Source: Bos javanicus
Lineage: Eukaryota > Chordata > Mammalia > Artiodactyla > Bovidae
DNA: 64,000 nucleotides
NCBI RefSeq assembly: GCF_032452875.1
Contig: NW_026894299.1
Coordinates: forward strand, 1-64,000
Reading direction: 5' to 3'
Shown here: piece after piece, positions 51,868 through 63,814 of the stretch
Layout: the number at the start of each line of letters is the position of its first letter
How positions within the stretch are numbered: position 1 is the first letter of the stretch
Program-made: the position numbers and the translations under genes
Notes under the pieces: model-generated
Database searches by the model: none
What the model was told of the DNA's origin: nothing
Seen by the model: only the letters and a program-made list of their open reading frames with translations

Positions 51868-53851
51868 ATGATCAGTGTATGATACCAAACATGATCAGCG
51901 CATGATCAGTCACATGATCAGTGCATGATAAGCCACGTGATCAGTGCATGATCAGTTACGTGATCAGTGCATGATCAGTCACGTGATCAGTGCATGTAGC
52001 CACGTGATCAGTGCATGATCAGCCCGTGATCAGTGCATGATAGCCACGTGATCAGTGCATGATCAGTCACGTGATCAGTGCATGATCAGTCACGTGATCA
52101 GTGCATGATCAGCCACGTGATCAGTGCATGATAGCCACGTGATCAGTGCATGATCAGTCACGTGATCAGTGCATGATCAGCCACGTGATCAGTGCATGAT
52201 CAGCCACGTGATCAGTGCATGATAGCCACGTGATCAGTGCATGATCAGTCACGTGATCAGTGCATGATCAGTCACGTGATCAGTGCATGATCAGCCACGT
52301 GATCAGTGCATGATAGCCACGTGATCAGTGCATGATCAGTCACGTGATCAGTGCATGATCAGTCACGTGATCAGTGCATGATCAGCCACGTGATCAGTGC
52401 ATGATCAATTACGTGATCAGTGCATGATCAGTCACGTGATAGTGCATGGTAGCTACGTGATCAGTGCATGATCAGCCACGTGATCAGTGCATGATAGCCA
52501 CGTGATCAGTGCATGATCAGTCACGTGATCAGTGCATGATCAGTCACGTGATCAGTGCATGATCAGTCACGTGATCAGTGCATGATCAGTCACATGATCA
52601 GTGCATGATAGCTACGTGATCAGTGCATGATCAGCCACGTGATCAGTGCATGATAGCCACGTGATCAGTGCATGATCAGTCACGTGATCAGTGCATGATC
52701 AGCCACGTGATCAGTGCATGATCAGTCACGTGATCAGTGCATGATCAGCCACGTGATCAGTGCATGATCAGTTACGTGATCAGTGCATGATCAGTCACGT
52801 GATCAGTGCATGGTTGCTACGTGATCAGTGCATGATCAGCCACGTGATCAGTGCATGATCAGTCACGTGATCAGTGCATGATCAGCCACGTGATCAGTGC
52901 ATGATCAGTCACGTGATCAGTGCATGATCAGTCACGTGATCAGTGCATGGTAGCTACGTGATCATTGCATGATCAGCCACGTGATCAGTGCATGATAGCC
53001 ACGTGATCAGTGCATGATCAGTCACGTGATCAGTGCATGATCAGTCACGTGATCAGTGCATGATCAGTCACGTGATCAGTGCATGATCAATTACGTGATC
53101 AGTGCATGATCAGTCACGTGATCAGTGCATGATAGCCACGTGATCAGTGCATGATCAGCCACGTGATCAGTGCATGATAGCCACGTGATCAGTGCATGAT
53201 CAGTCACGTGATCAGTGCATGATCAGCCACGTGATCAGTGCATGATCAGTCACGTGATCAGTGCATGATCAGTCACGTGATCAGTGCATGATCAGTCATG
53301 TGTCAGTGCATGATAGCCACGTGATCAGTGCATGATCAGTCCCGTGATCAGTGCATGATCAGTCACGTGATCAGTGCATGATCAGTCACGTGATCAGTGC
53401 ATGATCATTTACGTGATCAGTGCATGATCAGTCACGTGACCAGTATATGGTAGCTACGTGATCATTCCATGACGAGACACGTGAGCAGTGCATGATAGCC
53501 ACGTGATGTGTGCATGATCAGTTACGTGAGCAGAGTATGATCAGCCACGTGATCAGTGCATGAGTGCCACGTGATCAGTGCATGATATGTCACGTGACAG
53601 GTGTGTGATCAGCCACGTGATCAGTGCATGATCAGCCACGTGATCAGTGCATGATAGCCACGTGATCAGTGCATGATCAGTTACGTGAGCAGTGTATGAT
53701 CAGCCACGTGATCAGTGCATGGTCAGACACGTGAACAGTGTATGATCAGCCACGTGATCAGTGCATGATATCCAAGTGATCAGTGCATGATCAGTCACGT
53801 GATCAGTGTATGATCAGCCACGTGAACAGTGCATGCTCAGTCACGTGATCA
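51868..53851. repeat. Consensus-like array D31-D32
   Basis: 1,984 bp, mostly plain consensus until about 53,430. Only faint echoes of HOR variants remain (ATCAATTACG, TGGTTGCTACG at about 52,811). Confidence 0.91.
53438..53851. repeat. Variant segment, right part only, before D32
   Basis: 414 bp, matching the last 413 bp of the 572 bp segment, with GACGAGACACG and TGCATGATCAGTTACG as private changes. The left part is consensus, and TGGTTGCTACG is displaced upstream. Confidence 0.88.
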
Positions 53852-54095
53852 GGGCCTGCTGAGCTGCGTGATTACTGTCTGCTCATCTGCTTGACAATTG
53901 CCAGCTGAGCTGCACGATTCCTGCCTGTCATCTGCTTGACAATTGCCAGCTGTGCTGCGTAATTCCTGCCTGCTCAGCTGCTTGATTATTGCCAGCTGAG
54001 CAGCATGATTCCTCACAGCTGAGTTCCATGATTATTGCCTGCTGACTGTTTGATTCGTGCCTACTCAGCTCTTTGTTTATTGCCTCCAGAGGCAC
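53852..54095. repeat. D block 32 (AGGGCC, AATTGCC)
   Basis: 244 bp: ACTGTC, AATTGCCAGCTGTGC, CACAGCTG, GTTTGATTCG. It shares this set with D33. The flank is GATCACAACATG. Confidence 0.95.
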
Positions 54096-56550
54096 ATGAT
54101 CAGTGTATGATAGCAAACATGATCAGCGCATGATCAGTCACATGATCAGCGCCATTAAGTCACGTGATCACAACATGATAGTCATGTGATCAGTCCATGC
54201 TCAGTCACGGTATCAGTGCATGATCAGCCACGTGATCAGTGCATGATCTGTCACATGATCAGTGTATGATCAGCCACGTGATCAGTGCATGATATCAAGT
54301 GATCAGTGCATGATCAGTCACGTGATCAGTGCATGATCAGTCACGTGATCAGTGCATGATCAGCCACGTGATCAGTGCATGATCAGCCACGTGATCAGTG
54401 CATGATCAGTCACGTGATCAGTGCATGATCAGGCACGTGATCAGTGCATGATCAGCCACGTGATCAGTGCATGATAGCCACGTGATCAGTGCATGATCAG
54501 TCACGTGATCAGTGCATGATCAGTCACGTGACCAGTACATGGTAGCTACGTGATCAGTGCATGATCAGCCACGTGATCAGTGCATGATAGCCACGTGATC
54601 AGTGCATGATCAGTCACGTGATCAGTGCATGATCAGTCACGTGATCAGTGCATGATCAGTCACGTGATCAGTGCATGATCAGCCACGTGATCAGTGCATG
54701 ATCAGTCACGTGATCAGTGCATGATCATCCACGTGATCAGTGCATGATCAGTCATGTGATCAGTGCATGATATAGACGTGATCAGTGCATGATCAGTCAC
54801 GTGATCAGTGCATGATAGCCACGTGATCAGTGCATGATCAGTCACGTGATCAGTGCATGATCAGTCACGTGATCAGTACATGGTAGCTACATGATCAGTG
54901 CATGATCAGCCACGTGATCAGTGCATGATAGCCACGTGATCAGTGCATGATAGTCACGTGATCAGTGCATGATCAGTCACGTGATCAGTGCATGATCAGC
55001 CACGTGATCAGTGCATGATCAGCCACGTGATCAGTGCATGATAGCCACGTGATCAGTGCATGATCAGTCACGTGATCAGTGCATGATCAGGCACGTGATC
55101 AGTGCATGATCAGCCACGTGATCAGTGCATGATAGCCACGTGATCAGTGCATGATCAGTCACGTGATCAGTGTATGATCAGTCACTGACCGGTACATGGT
55201 AGCTACATGATCATTGCATGATCAGCCACGTGATAGTGCATGATAGCCACGTGATCAGTGCATGATCAGTCACGTGATCAGTGCATGATCAGTCATGTGA
55301 TCAGTGCATGATCAGGCACGTGATCAGTGCATGATCAGCCACGTGATCAGTGCATGATAGCCACGTGATCAGTGCATGATCAGTCACGTGATCAGTGCAT
55401 GATCAGTCACGTGATCAGTGCATGATCAGCCACGTGATCAGTGCATGATCAGCCACGTGATCAGTGCATGATCAATCACGTGATCAGTGCATGATCAGTC
55501 ACGTGACCAGTGCATGGTAGCTACGTGATCAGTGCATGATCAGCCACGTGATCAGTGCATGATAGCCACGTGATCAGTGCATGATCAGTCACGTGATCAG
55601 TGCATGATCACTCACGTGATCAGTGCATGATCAGTCACGTGATCAGTGCATGATCAATTACGTGATCAGTGCATGATCAGTCACGTGATCAGTGCATGGT
55701 AGCTACGTGATCAGTGCATGATCAGCCACGTGATCAGTGCATGATAGCCACGTGATCAGTGCATGATAGCCACGTGATCAGTGCATGATCAGTCATGTGA
55801 TCGTGTGTGATCAGCCACGTGATCAGGGCATGATATCCACGTGATCAGTGCATGATAGCCACGTGATCAGTGCATGATCAGTCACGTGATCATGTGTGAT
55901 CAGCCACGTGATCAGTGCATGATGAGCCACGTGATCAGTGCATGATCAATTACGTGATCAGTGCATGATCAGTCACGTGACCAGTACATGGTTGCTACGT
56001 GATCGTTGCATGATCAGCCACGTGAGCAGTGCATGATAGCCACGTGATCAGTGCATGATCAGTCACGTGATCAGTACATGATAAGTCACGTGAACAGTGC
56101 ATGATCATTTACGTGATCTGTGCATGATCAGTCACGTGACCAGTATATGGTAGCTATGTGATCATTCCATGACGAGCCACGTGAGCAGTGCATGATAGCC
56201 ACGTGAAGTGTGCATGATGAGTTACGTGAGCAGAGTATGATCAGCCACGTGATCAGTGCATGAGTGCCACGTGATCAGTGCATGATATGTCACGTGACAG
56301 GTGTGTGATCAGCCACGTGAACAGTGCATGTTCAGCCACGTGATCAGTCCATGATAGCCACGTGATCAGTGCATGATCAGTTACCTGAGCACTGTATGAT
56401 CAGCCACGTGATCAGTGCATGGTCAGACACGTGAACAGTGTATGATCAGCCACGTGATCAGTGCATGATATCCAAGTGATCAGTGCATGATCATCACGTG
56501 ATCAGTGTATGATCAGCCACGTGAACAGTGCCTGCTCAGTCACGTGATCA
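54096..56550. repeat. Monomer array D32-D33
   Basis: 2,455 bp: consensus-like from about 54,290 to 55,690, then a variant-rich end. GTCATGTGATCGTGTG, GGGCATGATATCC and GATGAGCC lead into the 572 bp segment. Confidence 0.91.
55979..56550. repeat. 572 bp variant segment, copy 5
   Basis: Full length and order. Private: GATAAGTCACG, GTGAAGTGTGC. It keeps the rarer GTTACCTGAGCACTG and CAGTCCATGATAGCC seen in copies 1 and 2 but lost in copies 3, 4 and 6. Confidence 0.92.
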
Positions 56551-56794
56551 GGGCCTGCTGAGCTGCGTGATTACTGTCTGCTCATCTGCTTGACAATTGC
56601 CAGCTGAGCTGCACGATTCCTGCCTGTCATCTGCTTGACAATTGCCAGCTGTGCTGCGTAATTCCTGCCTGCTCAGCTGCTTGATTATTGCCAGCTGAGC
56701 AGCATGATTCCTCACAGCTGAGTTCCATGATTATTGCCTGCTGACTGTTTGATTCGTGCCTACTCAGCTCTTTGTTTATTGCCTCCAGAGGCAC
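56551..56794. repeat. D block 33 (AGGGCC, AATTGCC)
   Basis: 244 bp, same states as D32. The flank has GATCAGAGCCATTAAG, as after D1 and D10. Confidence 0.95.
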
Positions 56795-58547
56795 ATGATC
56801 AGTGTATGATAGCAAACATGATCAGTGCATGATCAGTCACATGATCAGAGCCATTAAGTCACGTGATCACTACATGATAGTCATGTGATCAGTCCATGCT
56901 CAGTCACGGTATCAGTGCATGATCAGCCACGTGATCAGTGCATGATCAGTCACGTGATCAGTGTATGATCAGTCACGTGATCAGTGCATGATAGCTACAT
57001 GATCAGTGCATGATCAGCCACGTGATCAGTGCATGATAGCCACGTGATCAGTGCATGATCAGTCACGTGATCAGTGCATGATCAGTCACGTGATCAGTGC
57101 ATGATCAGTCACGTGATCAGTGCATGATCAGCCACGTGATCAGTGCATGATCAGTCACGTGATCAGTGCATGATCAGCCACGTGATCAGTGCATGATCAG
57201 TCATGTGATCAGTGCATGATATAGACGTGATCAGTGCATGATCAGTCACGTGATCAGTGCATGATAGCCACGTGATCAGTGCATGATCAGTCACGTGATC
57301 AGTGCATGATCAGTCACGTGACAGTGCATGATAGCTACGTGATCAGTGCATGATCAGCCACGTGATCAGTGCATGATAGCCACGTGATCAGTGCATGATA
57401 GTCACGTGATCAGTGCATGATCAGTCACGTGATCAGTGCATGATCAGCCACGTGATCAGTGCATGATCAGCCACGTGATCAGTGCATGATAGCCACGTGA
57501 TCAGTGCATGATCAGTCACGTGATCAGTGCATGATCAGTCACGTGATCAGTGCATGATCAGCCACGTGATCAGTGCATGATAGCCACGTGATCAGTGCAT
57601 GATCAGTCACGTGATCAGTGCATGATCAGTCACGTGATCAGTACATGGTAGCTACGTGATCATTGCATGATCAGCCACGTGATCAGTGCATGATAGCCAC
57701 GTGATCAGTGCATGATCAGTCACGTGATCAGTGCATGATCAGTCACGTGATCAGTGCATGATCAGCCACGTGATCAGTGCATGATCAGCCACGTGATCAG
57801 TGCATGATCAGCCACGTGATCAGTGCATGATCAGTCACGTGACCAGTGCATGGTAGCTACGTGATCATTGCATGATCAGCCACGTGATCAGTGCATGATA
57901 GCCACGTGATCAGTGCATGATCAGTCACGTGATCAGTGCATGATCAGTCACGTGATCAGTGCATGATAAGTCACGTGATCAGTGCATGATCAATTACGTG
58001 ATCAGTGCATGATCAGTCACGTGACCAGTACATGGTAGCTACGTGATCATTGCATGATCAGCCACGTGAGCAGTGCATGATAGCCACGTGATCAGTGCAT
58101 GATCAGTCACATGATCAGTGTATGATCATCTGGGTGATCAGTGCATGATCAGTCATGTGATCAGTGCATGATATAGACGTGATCAGTGCATGATCAGTCA
58201 CGTGATCAGTGTATGATCAGCCACGTGATCAGTGCATGATAGCCAGTTAATCAGTGCATGATAGCCAGTGATCAGTGCATGATCAGTCACGTGATCAGTG
58301 CATGATCAGCCACGTGATCAGTGCATGATAGCCACTGATCAGTGCATGATCAGCCACGTGATCAGTGCATGATCAGTTACGTGAGCAGTGTATGATCAGC
58401 CACGTGATCAGTGCATGGTCAGACACGTGAACAGTGTATGATCAGCCACGTGATCAGTGCATGATAGCCACGTGATCAGTGCATGATCAGTCACGTGATC
58501 AGTGTATGATCAGCCACGTGAACAGTGCATGCTCAGTCACGTGATCT
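56795..58547. repeat. Consensus-like array D33-D34
   Basis: 1,753 bp. It is near-pure consensus from about 56,930 to 58,010, then a HOR end with CATCTGGGTGATC, ATATAGACG, CCAGTTAATCAG and GTCAGACACG. Confidence 0.91.
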
Positions 58548-58791
58548 GGGCCTGCTGAGCTGCGTGATTACTGTCTGCTCATCTGCTTGACAATTGCCAG
58601 CTGAGCTGCACGATTCCTGCCTGTCATCTGCTTGACAATTATCAGCTGTGCTGCGTAATTCCTGCCTGCTCAGCTGCTTGATTATTGCCAGCTGAGCAGC
58701 ATGATTCCTCACACCTGAGTTCCATGATTATTGCCTGCTGACTGTTTGATTCGTGCCTACTCAGCTCTTTGTTTATTGCCTCCAGAGGCAC
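58548..58791. repeat. D block 34 (TGGGCC, ACTGTC)
   Basis: 244 bp: AATTATCAGC, CACACCTG. Confidence 0.95.
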
Positions 58792-59888
58792 ATGATCAGT
58801 GTATGATAGCAAACATGATCAGCGCATGATCAGTCACATGATCAGCGCCATTAAGTCACGTGATCACTACATGATAGTCATGTGATCAGTCCATGCTCAG
58901 TCACGGTATCAGTGCATGATCAGCCACGTGATCAGTGCATGATCAGCCAGTGATCAGTTCATGATAGCCACGTGATCAGTGCATGATTTGTCACGTGATC
59001 AGTGCATGACCAGGCAGGTGATCAGTGCATGATCAGCCACGTGATCAGTGCATGATAGCCACGTGATCAGTGCATGATCAGTCACCTGATGGGTGTATGA
59101 TCAGTCACGTGACCAGTACATGGTAGCTACATGATCATTGCATGATCAGCCACGTGAGTAGTGCATGATAGCCACGTGATCAGTGCATGATCAGTCACGT
59201 GATCAGTGCATGATCAGTCACGTGAACAGTGCATGATAAGTCACCTGATCAGTGCATGATCAATTACGTGATCAGTGCATGATCAGTCACGTGATCAGTG
59301 CATGGTAGCTACGTGATCAGTGCATGATCAGCCACGTGATCAGTGCATGATAGCCACGTGATCAGTGCATGATCAGTCACGCATGATCAGTGTATGATCA
59401 TCCGGGTGATCAGTGCATGATCAGTCACGTGATCAGTGCATGATATAGACGTGATCAGTGCATGATCAGTCACGTGATCAGTGTATGATCAGCCACGTGA
59501 TCAGTGCATGATAGCCAGTGAATGAGTGCATGATAGCCAGATGATCAGTGCATGATCAGTCACGTGATCAGTGCATGATCAGCCACGTGATCAGTGCATG
59601 ATAGCCACTGATCAGTGCATGATCAGCCACGTGATCAGTGCATGATCAGTCACGTGATCAGTGCATGATCAGCCACGTGATCAGTGCATGATCAGACACG
59701 TGATCAGTGCATGATCAGCCACGTGATCAGTGCATGATAGCCACGTGATCAGTGCATGATCAGTCACGTGATCAGTGTATGATCAGCCACGTGATCAGTG
59801 CATGATAGCCACGTGATCAGTGCATGATCAGTCACGTGATCAGTGTATGATCAGCCACGTGAACAGTGCATGCTCAGTCACGTGATCT
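58792..59888. repeat. Canonical-length HOR array D34-D35, consensus state
   Basis: 1,097 bp, collinear with 21,636-22,732, yet most private variants are replaced by consensus: GTTAAC by GTGAAC, GAACAGCCGCG by GATCAGCCACG, GTCTCG by GTCACG, CAACCACG by CAGCCACG, GCATTATC by GCATGATC, GTTTGATC by GCATGATC, AAGTAAAAAGTGC by ACGTGATCAGTGC. Confidence 0.93.
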
Positions 59889-60132
59889 GGGCCTGCTGAG
59901 CTGCGTGATTACCGTCTGCTCATCTGCTTGACAATTGCCAGCTGAGCTGCACGATTCCTGCCTGTCATCTGCTTGACAATTATCAGCTGTGCTGCGTAAT
60001 TCCTGCCTGCTCAGCTGCTTGATTATTGCCAGCTGAGCAGCATGATTCCTCACACCTGAGTTCCATGATTATTGCCTGCTGACTGTTTGATTCGTGCCTA
60101 CTCAGCTCTTTGTTTATTGCCTCCAGAGGCAC
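59889..60132. repeat. D block 35 (TGGGCC type)
   Basis: 244 bp with the D2 signature including ACCGTC. Confidence 0.95.
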
Positions 60133-62472
60133 ATGATCAGTGTATGATAGCAAACATGATCAGCGCATGATCAGTCACATGATCAGCGCCATTAAGTCAC
60201 GTGATCACTACATGATAGTCATGTGATCAGTCCATGCTCAGTCACGGTATCAGTGCATGATCAGCCACGTGATCAGTGCATGATCAGCCAGGTGATCAGT
60301 TCATGATAGCTATGTGATCAGTGCATGATTTGTCACGTGATCTGTGCATGACCAGGCAGGTGATCAGTGCATGATCAGCCACGTGATCAGTGCATGATAG
60401 CCACGTGATCAGTGCATGATCAGTCACCTGATGGGTGTATGATCAGTCACGTGACCGGTACATGGTAGCTACATGATCATTGCATGATCAGCCACGTGAG
60501 TAGTGCATGATAGCCACGTGATCAGTGCATGATCAGTCACGTGATCAGTGCATGATCAGTCACGTGAACAGTGCATGATAAGTCACGTGATCAGTGCATG
60601 ATCAGCCACGTGATCAGTGCATGATCAGTCACATGATCAGTGCATGATCATCCACGTGATCAGTGCATGATCAGTCATGTGATCAGTGCATGATATAGAC
60701 GTGATCAGTGCATGATCAGTCACGTGATAGTGCATGATAGCCACGTGATCAGTGCATGATCAGTCACGTGATCAGTGTATGATCATTCACGTGACCAGTA
60801 CATGGTAGCTACATGATCATTGCATGATCAGCCACGTGATAGTGCATGATAGCCACGTGATCAGTGCATGATAGTCATGTGATCAGTGCATGATCAGTCA
60901 CGGTATCAGTGCATGATCAGCCACGTGATCAGTGCATGATCAGCCACGTGATCAGTGCATGATAGCTACGTGATCAGTGCATGATCAGTCACGTGATCAG
61001 TGCATGATCAGGCAGGTGATCAGTGTATGATCAGCCACGTGATCAGTGCATGATAGCCACGTGATCAGTGCATGATCAGTCACCTGATGGGTGTATGATC
61101 AGTCACTGACCAGTACATGGTAGCTACATGATCATTGCATGATCAGCCACGTGAGTAGTGCATGATAGCCACGTGATCAGTGCATGATCAGTCACGTGAT
61201 CAGTGCATGATCAGTCATGTGATCTGTGCATGATCAGGCACGTGATCAGTGTATGATCAGCCACGTGATCAGTGCATGATAGCCACGTGATCAGTGCATG
61301 ATCAGTCACGTGATCAGTGCATGATCAGTCACGTGATCAGTGCATGATCAGCCACGTGATCAGTGCATGATCAGCCACATGATCAGTGCATGATCAATTA
61401 CGTGATCAGTGCATGATCAGTCACGTGACCAGTATATGGTAGCTAGGTGATCAGTGCATGATCAGCCACATGATCAGTGCATGATAGCCACGTGATCAGT
61501 GCATGATCAGTCACGTGATCAGTGCATGATCACTCACGTGAACAGTGCATGATAAGTCACGTGATCAGTGCATGATCAATTACGTGATCAGTGCATGATC
61601 AGTCACGTGACCAGTACATGGTAGCTACGTGATCATTGCATGATCAGCCACGTGATCAGTGCATGATAGCCACGTGATCAGCATGATAGCCACGTGATCA
61701 GTGCATGATCAGTCATGTGATACGTGTGTGATCAGCCACGTGATCAGTGCATGATATCCACGTGATCAGTGCATGATAGCCACGTGATCAGTGCATGATC
61801 AGTCACGTGATACATGTGTGATCAGCCACGTGATCAGTGCATGATGAGCCACGTGATCAGTGCAGGATCAATTACGTGATCAGTGCATGATCAGTCACGT
61901 GACCAGTACATGGTTGCTACGTGATCGTTGCATGATCAGCCACGTGAGCAGAGCATGATAGCCACGTGATCAGTGCATGATCAGTCACGTGATCAGTACA
62001 TGATCAGTCACGTGAACAGTGCATGATCATTTACGTGATCTGTGCATGATCAGTCACGTGACCAGTATATGGTAGCTATGTGATCATTCCATGACGAGCC
62101 ACGTGAGCAGTGCATGATAGCCACGTGATGTGTGCATGATGAGTTACGTGAGCAGAGTATGATCAGCCACGTGATCAGTGCATGAGTGCCACGTGATCAG
62201 TGCATGATATGTCACGTGACAGGTGTGTGATCAGCCACGTGAACAGTGCATGTTCAGCCACGTGATCAGTGCATGATAGCCACGTGATCAGTGCATGATC
62301 AGTTACGTGAGCAGTGTATGATCAGCCACGTGATCAGTGCATGGTCAGACACGTGAACAGTGTATGATCAGCCACGTGATCAGTGCATGATATCCAAGTG
62401 ATCAGTGCATGATCATCACGTGATCAGTGTATGATCAGCCACGTGAACAGTGCATGCTCAGTCACGTGATCA
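60133..62472. repeat. Long monomer array D35-D36
   Basis: 2,340 bp. A partial second flank occurs near 60,865-60,910 (ATAGTCATGTG, CACGGTATCAG). It then follows the order seen before D1, D10 and D21 and ends in the 572 bp segment. CAGCATGATAGCC at about 61,680 is a small deletion. Confidence 0.91.
61901..62472. repeat. 572 bp variant segment, copy 6
   Basis: Full length and order, with GAGCAGAGCATG retained. The D-proximal monomer reads GCATGCTCAG rather than GCCTGCTCAG. Confidence 0.92.
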
Positions 62473-62716
62473 GGGCCTGCTGAGCTGCGTGATTACTGTC
62501 TGCTCATCTGCTTGACAATTGCCAGCTGAGCTGCACGATTCCTGCCTGTCATCTGCTTGACAATTGACAGCTGTGCTGCGTAATTCCTGCCTGCTCAGCT
62601 GCTTGATTATTGCCAGCTGAGCAGCATGATTCCTCACAGCTGAGTTCCATGATTATTGCCTGCTGACTGTATGATTCGTGCCTACTCAGCTCTTTGTTTA
62701 TTGCCTCCAGAGGCAC
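62473..62716. repeat. D block 36 (AGGGCC type)
   Basis: 244 bp: ACTGTC, AATTGACAGC, CACAGCTG and GACTGTATGATTCG, one step from GTATAATTCG of D1, D10 and D21. Confidence 0.95.
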
Positions 62717-63814
62717 ATGATCAGTGTATGATAGCAAACATGATCAGTGCATGATCAGTCACATGATCAGCGCCATTAAGTCACGTGATCACTACATGAT
62801 AGTCATGTGATCAGTCCATGCTCAGTCACGGTATCAGTGCATGATCAGCCACGTGATCAGTGCATGATCAGCCAGGTGATCAGTTCATGATAGCTATGTG
62901 ATCAGTGCATGATTTGTCACGTGATCAGTGCATGACCAGGCAGGTGATCAGTGCATGATCAGTCACGTGATCAGTGCATGATCAGTCACGTGATCAGTGC
63001 ATGATCAGTCACGTGATCAGTGCATGATCAGCCACGTGATCAGTGCATGATCAGCCACGTGATCAGTGCATGATCAGTCACGTGATCAGTGCATGATCAG
63101 TCACGTGACCAGTATATGGTAGCTAGGTGATCATTGCATGATCAGCCACGTGAGCAGTGCATGATAGCCACGTGATCAGTGCATGATCAGTCACGTGATC
63201 AGTGCATGATCACTCACGTGAACAGTGCATGATAAGTCACCTGATCAGTGCATGATCAATTACGTGATCAGTGCATGATCAGTCACGTGACCAGTACATG
63301 GTAGCTACGTGATCATTGCATGATCAGCCACGTGAGCAGTGCATGATAGCCACGTGATCAGTGCATGATCAGTCGCATGATCAGTGTATGATCATCCGGG
63401 TGATCAGTGCATGGGCAGTCATGTGATCAGTGCATGATATAGACGTGATTAGTGCATGATCAGTCTCGTGATCAGTGTATGATCAACCACGTGATCAGTG
63501 CATGATAGCCAGTTAATGAGTGCATGATAGCCAGATGATCAGTGCATGATCAGTCACGTGATCAGTGTATGATCAGCCACGTAATCAGTGCATGATAGCC
63601 ACTGATCAGTGCATGATCAGCCACGTGATCAGTGCATGATCAGTTACGTGAGCAGTGTATGATCAGCCACGTGATCAGTGCATGGTCAGACACGTGAACA
63701 GTGTATGATCAGCCACGTGATCAGTGCATGATAGCCACGTGATCAGTGCATGATCAGTCACGTGATCAGTGTATGATCAGCCACGTGAACAGTGCATGCT
63801 CAGTCACGTGATCT
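62717..63814. repeat. HOR array D36-D37 (1,098 bp)
   Basis: Collinear with the canonical array. It is a mosaic: CATCCGGG, GGGCAGTCATG, GATTAGTG, GTCTCG and CAACCACG keep the variant state, while GCCAGTTAATGAG is flanked by consensus GCATGATAGCC and GTTAAC has become GTGAAC. Confidence 0.92.
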
